From Streptomyces sp. CG 926 (GTDB lineage: Bacteria; Actinomycetota; Actinomycetes; Streptomycetales; Streptomycetaceae): a DNA stretch of 64,000 nucleotides. Positions within the stretch are counted from its first letter, which is position 1. Each line of letters opens with the position of its first letter. Position numbers and translations under genes: made by a program. The stretch is from assembly GCF_003148825.1 (NCBI RefSeq), contig NZ_QGGZ01000011.1, positions 248,001-312,000 on the forward strand, in the 5' to 3' direction. Shown one piece after another: positions 52,443 to 59,525 of the stretch. Below the pieces are notes generated by a model that was not told the origin of the DNA, did no database searches, and saw only the letters and a program-made list of their open reading frames with translations.

Positions 52443-52500
52443 GCGGATCCAGGCGGATCCAGGCGGATCGAGACGGTCGAGGCGGATCGAGGCGGGTCAG
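52443..52500. repeat. degenerate decamer tandem repeat
   Basis: Six imperfect copies of GCGGATC(C/G)AG lie between the convergent ends of the TetR gene and the HxlR-peroxiredoxin gene; the last copy enters the latter's stop. A short GGATC-rich repeat also follows terC (4491-4546). Confidence 0.6.
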
Positions 52501-53405
52501 GTGGCGGCGTCCGTGGAAGCGGCGGCGTCCGTGGAAGCGGTGCGGACCGCCGTCAGCGCCGTCCGTACGCTCGCCTCGATGTCCTGGATCGGGTAGATCA
52601 CCTCGTGGATCGTGCGGTCGCGGTCGACGACCAGCGTCAGCCGCTTGATCCGGCTCGTGCCCGCCGCGCGGAACGTCGGCAGGCGCAGCGCGGCCGTCAG
52701 GGCCAGGTCCGCGTCCGACAGGAGGGGGAACCGCAGCCGCTCCTGGTCCGCGAACTGCCGCTGCTCGTCGGGGCGCTGGGTCGACACCCCGTGCACGGTG
52801 GCGCCGGCCTCGGTGAACTCCGCGAGCTGGTCGCGGTAGGTGCACGACTCGAAGGTGCAGCCCCTGGCGCCCGGGATCCCGGCCCAGCCGGGCGGGTAGG
52901 ACTCGGCGCGCGCGTAGGCGCTCGGGAAGCAGTACAGGACCGTGAACGGGGTGTCCGCCACCGGGTCGCTCAGGCCGCCGAAACGGTCCGGCAGCAGCAG
53001 TGGCGGCACCCGGGTGCCGCGCAGTGCGTGCACCCGTTCCGCCTCGCGTGAGGCTTCGTCGGTCGTCGCGGTCATCTCTCCCTCTCCCAGGACCCAGGTG
53101 TCTCCCCAGTCCTGGAGGGCCACCAGGACGGGCAGCAGCCCCCGCCCGCGCGGGGTCAGCCGGTACTCGTGCCGCACCGGACGTTCCTGGTACGGCTCGC
53201 GCGACAGCACCCCGGCCTCGACGAGCAGCTTCAGCCGCTCCGCCAGCACCTTGCGGGACATCCCCAACTCGCGCTGGAGCTCGTCGAAGCGGTGCACACC
53301 GCGCGCGGCGTCGCGCACGATCAGCAGCGTCCACCAGTCGCCCACCACGTCGAGGGCCTGGGCGATGGCGCAGTCCGCGTCGCCGAGGTGTGTGCGCTGG
53401 GCCAT
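52497..53405 (-). CDS. HxlR-type regulator fused to a peroxiredoxin domain
   Basis: A 302-residue two-domain protein. Residues 1-about 105 form an HxlR winged helix (CAIAQALDVVGDWWTLLIVRDAARGVHRFDELQRELGMSRKVLAERLKLLVEAGVL). Residues about 125-285 resemble an AhpC/TSA-type peroxiredoxin (FTVLYCFPSAYARAESYPPGW; GCTFESCTYRDQLAEF; VHGVSTQRPDEQRQFADQERLRFPLLSD). Both the peroxidatic-type Cys in GCTFESC and a nearby Cys are kept, so it may sense peroxides by thiol chemistry and release DNA. ATG 53405 has GGAG upstream. It is divergent from an MFS pump. Confidence 0.85.
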   Translation of the reverse strand: MAQRTHLGDADCAIAQALDVVGDWWTLLIVRDAARGVHRFDELQRELGMSRKVLAERLKLLVEAGVLSREPYQERPVRHEYRLTPRGRGLLPVLVALQDWGDTWVLGEGEMTATTDEASREAERVHALRGTRVPPLLLPDRFGGLSDPVADTPFTVLYCFPSAYARAESYPPGWAGIPGARGCTFESCTYRDQLAEFTEAGATVHGVSTQRPDEQRQFADQERLRFPLLSDADLALTAALRLPTFRAAGTSRIKRLTLVVDRDRTIHEVIYPIQDIEASVRTALTAVRTASTDAAASTDAAT

Positions 53406-53448
53406 GGGAACTCCTTTGTCCGTTGACCCAAGGCTGTCATGCTGACAT

Positions 53449-53473
53449 AGTCCGTTCCCAAAAGGAACTTACT
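53449..53473. promoter_or_regulatory. 25-bp operator-like palindrome between HxlR-Prx and MFS genes
   Basis: AGT-CC-GTTCC-CAAAA-GGAAC-TT-ACT is symmetric about base 53461 with all eight outer and inner arm positions complementary. It lies in the 93-bp divergent gap, the expected place for an HxlR site controlling both genes. Confidence 0.6.
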
Positions 53474-53498
53474 CATCGAGCAAGGCGGGGGCACGGGT

Positions 53499-54731
53499 GT
53501 GCTGCAGGGGTTCAAGGACGTACCGAGGGTCGTGTGGCTGCTGGCTGCGGGGATCTTCGTCAACGCCGTCGTCGGTTTCACCTTCGTCTTCGTCTTCCTC
53601 TACCTGACGGGCCCGCGCGGCCTCGGCGTCGCCCAGGCGGGCCTGGTCGTCGGCATCGGCGGCGTCGCCCTGGTCGCCGGCAACTTCACCGGCGGCTGGT
53701 ACGGCGACCGCTTCGGCCACCGCCGCGTCCTGCTCACCGCCTCCGCGCTCGGCGGCGCCGCCCTCGTCGTCCTGCCGGCGGTCCCGACAAGCCTGCTGGC
53801 CCTCGTCCTGGCGCTCGCCCAGTACGCCTCCGGAGTGATTCGCGCGGCCAACTCCGCGCTGGTCGCCGTCACCGTGCCGGAGGGCTCCCGGCGCCAGGCC
53901 TTCGCCGTCACCCGCTGCATGTCCAACGCCGGCTTCGCGCTGGGCGCACCGCTCGGGGCCTTGGTCGCGACCGGACTCTCGTACGACTGGCTCTTCGTCG
54001 CGGACGGCCTCGGCACTCTCTTCTTCGCCCTCTGGACCGCCCGGGTCGTCCCTGCCAGGGCAGCCACAGCTCCTGCCGCGGCCCCGGACGGGGGTCTGGG
54101 CCGCGGAGGGCTGTGGCGGGAGCTGCGTGCGCGGCCGGCCGTCCTCGTGCTGCTCGGCGCGATCGTCGTCATCGACCTCGTCTACCGGCAGCACTACACG
54201 ACGTTCCCGGTGTTCCTCGCCGACCACGGCATGGACACCCGCGCGTACGGGCTGCTCATCGGGATCAACGGCGGCGTCATCATGCTCCTGGAGATCCCCG
54301 CCGCCCTCGCCCTGCGCCGGCGTTCCCCGCTGCACGTCATCGGCGCCGGTCTGGTGCTGGTGGGCGGCGGCTACGCGATGCTGATGCTCGGGGTGGGCAT
54401 CGCGACCACCGTCGCGATGATGGTGCTGCTCACCTTCGGCGAGATCCTCTACAAGACCACCGCCACGGCGTACGTCGCGGACGAGTCGCCCGAGCACGCC
54501 ATCGGCCGCTTCCAGAGCCTGTACGCGGGCGTCTCCGTCACGGGTGTCGTGCTCGCCGCGCCCCTCGGCGGAGCCCTGTACGACAGCACGCCGGACCTGC
54601 TGTGGCCGCTGTGCGCGGTGCTCGGCGCGGCCGCCGGGGGGATCGTGCTGGTCATGGGCGCGCGGGGGGTGCGGCGACCCGCCCGCCCGGCACATGAGAC
54701 CGGTTCGCGACCGGAGGCCGTCGCCGGTTAG
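53499..54731 (+). CDS. MFS transporter
   Basis: A 410-residue twelve-helix transporter of the drug-efflux/YfcJ-like type. The loop motif GGWYGDRFGHRRVLLTASALGG is present between helices 2 and 3, and GYAMLMLGVGIATTV and TATAYVADESPEHAIGRFQSLY in the second half. GTG 53499 follows AAGGCGGGGG. It is divergent from the redox-type HxlR regulator, so a link with oxidant or electrophile export is likely. dapD follows 9 bp downstream but seems to have its own -10. Confidence 0.88.
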   Translation: MLQGFKDVPRVVWLLAAGIFVNAVVGFTFVFVFLYLTGPRGLGVAQAGLVVGIGGVALVAGNFTGGWYGDRFGHRRVLLTASALGGAALVVLPAVPTSLLALVLALAQYASGVIRAANSALVAVTVPEGSRRQAFAVTRCMSNAGFALGAPLGALVATGLSYDWLFVADGLGTLFFALWTARVVPARAATAPAAAPDGGLGRGGLWRELRARPAVLVLLGAIVVIDLVYRQHYTTFPVFLADHGMDTRAYGLLIGINGGVIMLLEIPAALALRRRSPLHVIGAGLVLVGGGYAMLMLGVGIATTVAMMVLLTFGEILYKTTATAYVADESPEHAIGRFQSLYAGVSVTGVVLAAPLGGALYDSTPDLLWPLCAVLGAAAGGIVLVMGARGVRRPARPAHETGSRPEAVAG

Positions 54732-54740
54732 GTTTCGGAT

Positions 54741-55721
54741 ATGACTGCTACGCGTACCACCGGCGCCGTCGCCGCCGGACTTGCCACCATCACCGCCGAC
54801 GGCACCGTCCTCGACACCTGGTTCCCCGCTCCCGAGCTGGTCGCCGAGCCCGGTCCGGCCGGCACCGAGCGCCTCACCGCCGACCAGGCCGTGGAGCTGC
54901 TGGGCGCGGCCGCGGCCAAGGCGATCCGTGACGACGCGGTCCGCGGCGTCGAGGTCGTAGCCGTCCGCACCGTCATCTCCTCCCTGGAGGACAAGCCGCT
55001 GGACGCGCACGACGCGTACCTGCGCCTGCACCTGCTCAGCCACCGCCTGGTCAAGCCGCACGGCCAGAACCTCGACGGCGTCTTCGGCCTGCTGACCAAC
55101 GTGGCCTGGACCTCACTGGGCCCGGTCGCCGTCGACCAGGTCGAGACCGTCCGCCTCAACGCGCGCGCCGAGGGCCTGCACCTCCAGGTCACCTCGATCG
55201 ACAAGTTCCCGCGGATGACGGACTACGTCGCGCCCAAGGGCGTGCGCATCGCCGACGCGGACCGCGTCCGCCTCGGCGCGCACCTCGCCGAGGGCACCAC
55301 CGTCATGCACGAGGGCTTCGTCAACTTCAACGCCGGCACCCTCGGCACCTCCATGGTCGAGGGCCGCATCTCCGCGGGCGTCGTGGTCGGCGACGGCTCC
55401 GACATCGGCGGCGGCGCCTCCACCATGGGCACCCTCTCGGGTGGTGGCAAGCAGATCATCTCGATCGGCGAGCGCACCCTGATCGGTGCCGAGGCGGGCG
55501 TGGGCATCGCGCTGGGCGACGAGTGCGTGGTCGAGGCCGGCCTCTACGTCACCGCGGGCACCCGCGTGACGCTGCCGGACGGCCAGATCGTCAAGGCCCT
55601 GGAGCTCTCCGGCGCCAACAACATCCTCTTCCGCCGCAACTCGGTGACCGGTGCCGTCGAGGCGCGCCCGTACAAGGCGGCCTGGGGCGGCCTGAACGAG
55701 GTCCTGCACAGCCACAACTGA
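54741..55721 (+). CDS. dapD: 2,3,4,5-tetrahydropyridine-2,6-dicarboxylate N-succinyltransferase
   Basis: A 326-residue actinobacterial DapD, acting in the succinylase branch of lysine/diaminopimelate synthesis. The N-domain (TTGAVAAGLATITADGTVLDTWFP) is followed by a left-handed beta-helix of hexapeptide repeats (GVRIADADRVRLGAHLAEGTTVMHEGFVNFNAGTLGTSMVEGRISAG) and a C-terminal tail (LELSGANNILFRRNSVTGAVEARPYKAAWGGLNE). TAGGTT-N6 before ATG 54741 overlaps the MFS stop and suggests a leaderless start. Confidence 0.96.
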   Translation: MTATRTTGAVAAGLATITADGTVLDTWFPAPELVAEPGPAGTERLTADQAVELLGAAAAKAIRDDAVRGVEVVAVRTVISSLEDKPLDAHDAYLRLHLLSHRLVKPHGQNLDGVFGLLTNVAWTSLGPVAVDQVETVRLNARAEGLHLQVTSIDKFPRMTDYVAPKGVRIADADRVRLGAHLAEGTTVMHEGFVNFNAGTLGTSMVEGRISAGVVVGDGSDIGGGASTMGTLSGGGKQIISIGERTLIGAEAGVGIALGDECVVEAGLYVTAGTRVTLPDGQIVKALELSGANNILFRRNSVTGAVEARPYKAAWGGLNEVLHSHN

Positions 55722-55740
55722 CGCCTGATCCGTCCCCGAT

Positions 55741-55771
55741 CGCCCTCCCGGCCCACCCGGCCCGGAGGGCG
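55741..55771. terminator. hairpin after dapD
   Basis: CGCCCTCC pairs with GGAGGGCG around a 15-nt GC-rich loop, 19 bp after the dapD stop and between convergent genes. Confidence 0.55.
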
Positions 55772-55827
55772 TTCGGCTGTTCGGTGACGCTGTTCGGTGA
55801 CCTCCGGGCGAGCCCGGTGGCCGGCGG

Positions 55828-56304
55828 TCAGCCCGCTCGGCGTTCGACCGCGTCCGGCTGCAGCCGCAGCTCCTGGGGCTGGTAGCAGTCCGAGTAGACG
55901 GTGGCGACGACCGCACCGCAGGCGCACACCAGGTTCGGACCCCATTCGCCGTCCATCCCGCAGCAGTACCCGCGGCGCATCGCGACGTCCGGGTGCGCTT
56001 CGAGGCCGATGCCGTCGCCGGGGTGGAGCACGATGGTGCCGCTCGGGCCGGACTCGACGAGCAGGCCGGACGAGTCCTCCAGCACGTACGGGGGGCCGCA
56101 GGGCGCGGGGTCGATCGCGAAGGTCCCGGGGGCCATCCGCACGATCGGTTCGTCGGTGTGGCCGTTCTCGTCCATGGGCCCCTGCTGTGGCCGGTACCAC
56201 TCGTCGTCCACGTTCGGGTCCGGCAGCGGCCGCTCGGTGACGACCGGAGTCACGGCGCGGCGGCAGCCACGGCACAGGAAGACCGTCGTCAGGGGCGTGT
56301 GCAT
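55828..56304 (-). CDS. cysteine-rich uncharacterised protein
   Basis: A 158-residue protein I do not recognise. An N-terminal CRGC pair and several others (APCGPPY; GYCCGMDG; VCACGAVVATVYSDC) could bind zinc as a ribbon; WYRPQQGPMDENGHTDEP and LHPGDGIGLEAHPDVAMRRG look like conserved surface blocks. There is no signal peptide or membrane helix. ATG 56304 starts the recognisable region. The next gene upstream, also minus strand, is a small membrane protein. Confidence 0.7.
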   Translation of the reverse strand: MHTPLTTVFLCRGCRRAVTPVVTERPLPDPNVDDEWYRPQQGPMDENGHTDEPIVRMAPGTFAIDPAPCGPPYVLEDSSGLLVESGPSGTIVLHPGDGIGLEAHPDVAMRRGYCCGMDGEWGPNLVCACGAVVATVYSDCYQPQELRLQPDAVERRAG

Positions 56305-56315
56305 CGGGCGGACGC

Positions 56316-56570
56316 TCAGTGCAGGGGGATCGTGCGGACCAGGCCCGCGAAGGCCTGCTTCTCCGCCTCGGTCAGCTCCACCGACTCCATCGGGTGCCCG
56401 GCGGCGCCGCGCTGGCCCGGGATCATCGGCAGGCCCTCGGCGACGGCGGGCTCCGCGTGGTGGAACCGGTCCTCGCCCCGCAGGTGGCGCAGGCCGGTGA
56501 ACGAGACGATCGCGGCCACGAGCAGGACGGCGAGGCCGATTTCCTGGGCGAGGGAGATGGAGGGGAGCAC
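56316..56570 (-). CDS. small single-pass membrane protein
   Basis: An 84-residue protein with one hydrophobic helix (AQEIGLAVLLVAAIVSFTGL) near the N-terminus and a cytoplasmic tail with VELTEAEKQAFAGLV. GTG 56570 is fixed by CTGGAGG placed 6 nt upstream; the longer frame is unlikely. Function unknown. It ends 11 bp before the cysteine-rich gene, suggesting co-transcription. Confidence 0.65.
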   Translation of the reverse strand: MLPSISLAQEIGLAVLLVAAIVSFTGLRHLRGEDRFHHAEPAVAEGLPMIPGQRGAAGHPMESVELTEAEKQAFAGLVRTIPLH

Positions 56571-56715
56571 GAGGATCCTCCAGGAGTGCGGTCGGTACGA
56601 GCCGGTACAAGATCGAGCGTGGAAATACTCAACCACCACAACGGGCCGATTCGGCAGGGATGTGTCGAGCGTCACGCCAGGGCCGAAAGTCCCTACCTTG
56701 TCCGGGAAGGCCCGG

Positions 56716-57234
56716 TTACGGCTCCAGGTGCAGCTTGAAGCCCTCGTGGCTGCGTGCGAAGCCCAACCGCTCGTAGAAGCGGTGCGCGGCCGTCCGCCGC
56801 TTGCTGCTGGTCAGCTGGACCAGGCCGCAGCCACGCTCGCGGGCCCGCTCGACGGCGAGCCGCATCAGCTCGGCGCCGAGCCCGGAGCCCCGCCGGTCCG
56901 CGCGGATGCGTACCGCTTCCACCAGCGCCCGCTCCTTCCCGTTCTGGCCCAGGCCCGGGATGTACGTGAGCTGGAGGCAGCCGAGGACGACCTCGCCCGG
57001 CGCGTCCGATCCGCCGGCCGCGTGCGACCTGCCCGCCGGGTGCGACCCGCCGGCCGGATCCGCCTCGTCGGTGAGGACCAGCAGCTCGTTGCGCGGGTCC
57101 GCCTCGATCGCCGCGAAGGCCCGCTCGTGCGCCTCGCCGACCGAGATCGACGCCGGGTCCGGGACAGCGTCCTCGTCGGCGAGCAGGGCGAGTACGGCGG
57201 GCAGGTCCCGGCGGGTGGCCTCACGGAAGATCAT
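56716..57234 (-). CDS. GNAT family N-acetyltransferase
   Basis: A 172-residue acetyltransferase. IFREATRRDLPAVLALLADED opens the fold; the acetyl-CoA loop is RADRRGSGLGAELMRLAVERARERGC, followed by LVQLTSSKRRTAAHRFYERLGF. Between strands beta3 and beta4 a low-complexity insert of roughly PAGGSHPAGRSH-type repeats (about 60-80) is unusual for the family. The acceptor is unknown. CACAAT lies 7 nt before ATG 57234, a weak leaderless-type -10. Confidence 0.88.
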   Translation of the reverse strand: MIFREATRRDLPAVLALLADEDAVPDPASISVGEAHERAFAAIEADPRNELLVLTDEADPAGGSHPAGRSHAAGGSDAPGEVVLGCLQLTYIPGLGQNGKERALVEAVRIRADRRGSGLGAELMRLAVERARERGCGLVQLTSSKRRTAAHRFYERLGFARSHEGFKLHLEP

Positions 57235-57248
57235 GGCCGGAATTGTGA

Positions 57249-57284
57249 CAGGGGGCCCGGCCGGGACGGCGGCCGGACCCCCTG
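57249..57284 (-). terminator. terminator of the secreted nuclease gene
   Basis: CAGGGGG-C-CCGGCCG pairs with CGGCCGG-A-CCCCCTG (14 bp, one mismatch), lying just beyond the nuclease stop on the minus strand. Confidence 0.65.
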
Positions 57285-57304
57285 CGCCTGCGCACCCCGA
57301 AGGG

Positions 57305-59146
57305 TTACGGGCGGAAGCGCAGCACCTGCGGGTCGTGGTCGCTGTTCTGCGCCGAGAACTCCGCGTTGATGTGCACGCTGTCGTACGTGAACTTCTTGAT
57401 CGCCGGGCTGGTCAGGATCTGGTCCAGCACCTGCGCGTTGCCCTGGTAGACGTACGAGTAGCGCTCGGCCTTCGGCAGCGACTTGATCGCCGGGTACAGC
57501 GCCCCGCCGTCCGCCAGCGCGTCCGTCGTCGCCGAGAACTCGAAGTCGTTGATGTCACCGAGGACGAGGACATTGGCGTTCTTGTCCTCGGCCAGGATCT
57601 GCTTCACGAAGCCGTTCACGGCCTGCGCCTGCTGCAGCCGCTTGGCCTCCGAGGAGCGGACCGGCGGCTGGTGGTGCGAGGCCAGGCCCTCGTCGCCACC
57701 CTTGGAGCCGAAGTGGTTGGCGATCACGAAGACCGTCTTGCCACGGAAGACGAACTCGCCGGCCAGCGGCTTGCGGCTGTCCGCCCACGCCGGGTTGGCG
57801 GGGTCGACGCGGCCGGGGGAGTGGGTCAGGGCGGCCTTGCCGTTCACCTTGGTCACGCCGGTCGCCGTCACCGCGTCACCCGGGGCGCGCTCGGTGAAGG
57901 AGACCCGCGCCGGGTTGAAGAGGAACACCTGGCGGATGTTGCCGCCGGGCTCGCCGCCGTCCTTCTTGTCCTCCGGGTTGACCGTCCGCCACTGGTAGGC
58001 CGGGCCGCCGGCGGCCGAGATCGCCGCGGTGAACTTGGTGAGGGTCTGCTCGGCCGAAACGGTGCCGTCGTTCTTGGCGCCGTTGTCGTCCTGGATCTCC
58101 TCCAGGGCGAGGACGTCGGGGGAGGCCAGGTTCTCCACGACGGCCTTCGCCAGCGCGTCGAACTTCTCCTGCGGGTCGGTCGGGTCGAGGTTCTCGACGT
58201 TGTACGTGGCCACCGCGAGCTCCTGCTCGGCCTGCGGCTTGGTCTTCTCGGGGGCGAGGGTGCCCGCCTTGACGGTGCCGAGGGTGCGGGCCACCAGCGT
58301 GTAACCGCCGAACTGGTTGAAGTCCAGCGGGCCTTCCGTGGTGCCGGTCAGCCGGTCGCCGACGTTGGCCACCGGGAAGGGCTGCTGCGCGATGGGCGCG
58401 AGCTGCTGGATCTGCAGACGGCCGGTGTTCTGGGACTCGTACGAGCCGTAGATGGTGCCGCCGCGCTTGGCGGTGTTCTCCCAGCCCTTCACCGTGACCC
58501 ACAGCTCCGAGTACGGGTCGGTGGCGCCGACCACGCGGGAGGTGCCGATCTTGACGTTCATGCCCTCCAGCGACTCGAAGTAGTCCAGGGCGTAGCGCGC
58601 GGGCTCCAGGGCCAGGCCGTTGATGCTGCCGGCGGCGGCCGCGTCACCGGCCGGGGCGTACTCGGCGGGCACCGTGTACTCGTTGATCGCGGTGGCCTCG
58701 GGCAGCGCGTTGCCCGAGGAGACCACGGCCACCGTCGGCTTGGAGATCTGGGTGACCGACTGGTTGCCGGAGGTCAGGCCGCCGGGGATGTACTCACCCA
58801 CGGTGCCGGAGACCTTGACCGCGTCGCCCACGGCGACGGTCGGGACCGCGTTGGTGAAGACGAAGACGCCCTCGCTCGTGGCGTCGTTGTCGTCCGCGTC
58901 CGGGTCCTGGATCCAGAAGCCGCGCGAGCCGTAGGTGCGGACACCCGTCACGATGCCCTCGACGTCCGTGACCTGCTTGCCGTTGAGCGGGGATATCCGG
59001 GTGGTGCCCTGAATGTCGTGGATGCGTATCGGATCGGCGGACACGGCGCCTTCGGCCGCGTCGGCGGAACCCGCGAGCAGGCCGGTGGCCAGTGCGGTGG
59101 CGACGAGGGCCGCGACGGCGGCGGAACGGGGATGCGAGGAGCGCAT
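57305..59146 (-). CDS. secreted endonuclease/exonuclease/phosphatase-family nuclease (ExeM/NucH-like)
   Basis: A 613-residue exported protein. After a signal peptide (HPRSAAVAALVATALATGLLAGSADA) an OB-fold-like YhcR region (IQGTTRISPLNGKQVTDVEGIVTGV; GFWIQDPDADDND) precedes a C-terminal EEP nuclease: VATYNVENLDP, LALEEIQDD, FVIANHFGSKGGD, VLVLGDINDFEF and NSDHDPQVLRF. These metal- and phosphate-binding motifs are complete. It probably degrades extracellular DNA. ATG 59146 has a GGAG nearby. Divergent from a large acidic protein. Confidence 0.93.
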   Translation of the reverse strand: MRSSHPRSAAVAALVATALATGLLAGSADAAEGAVSADPIRIHDIQGTTRISPLNGKQVTDVEGIVTGVRTYGSRGFWIQDPDADDNDATSEGVFVFTNAVPTVAVGDAVKVSGTVGEYIPGGLTSGNQSVTQISKPTVAVVSSGNALPEATAINEYTVPAEYAPAGDAAAAGSINGLALEPARYALDYFESLEGMNVKIGTSRVVGATDPYSELWVTVKGWENTAKRGGTIYGSYESQNTGRLQIQQLAPIAQQPFPVANVGDRLTGTTEGPLDFNQFGGYTLVARTLGTVKAGTLAPEKTKPQAEQELAVATYNVENLDPTDPQEKFDALAKAVVENLASPDVLALEEIQDDNGAKNDGTVSAEQTLTKFTAAISAAGGPAYQWRTVNPEDKKDGGEPGGNIRQVFLFNPARVSFTERAPGDAVTATGVTKVNGKAALTHSPGRVDPANPAWADSRKPLAGEFVFRGKTVFVIANHFGSKGGDEGLASHHQPPVRSSEAKRLQQAQAVNGFVKQILAEDKNANVLVLGDINDFEFSATTDALADGGALYPAIKSLPKAERYSYVYQGNAQVLDQILTSPAIKKFTYDSVHINAEFSAQNSDHDPQVLRFRP

Positions 59147-59525
59147 GGGCGGGAACTCCGGTGTGGGAGAGGGAAAAGGTGGGGGGTGCGGCAGTGAGAT
59201 CTGCGGAAGGCAAGCCGCTCCCTATACATCTACGCGCGTCAATTTCCTGTGTGGTCAGCAAAGTTGTCAAGCCCTCCAGGGAATACGACAGCTGACTGTG
59301 GGATGAACCAAAGGGGATGGCCCGCCGGACACGCCCGAAATGCGTCTACGCTGGAGCGCCGTACGAAGGCCACGCCTGTCATCTGCGCCACATCCGCATG
59401 CCCGCACTGCCCGTCATGTCGGCCATGTCAGCGAAATCCGGGCGCATATGACGGTCCGGCCGGCAGTACGGCCGTGTCACCAACGCCACACCCCGTCCCA
59501 CCGCGTCCGCGAGGAGAACCGCCCC
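59147..59525. other. divergent intergenic region, nuclease / acidic protein
   Basis: 379 bp without a gene. On the minus strand TTGACA (complement of 59265-59270) could be a -35 for the nuclease, and GTTCATCCCAC (complement of 59298-59308) resembles one PHO-box unit, but a clear second unit is missing. The right part has GTC-rich direct repeats (59430-59450) of no known type. Confidence 0.4.

Noticed and set aside
52443..52500. CRISPR-like array
   Set aside because: Units are about 10 bp, degenerate and without spacers; a simple tandem repeat.
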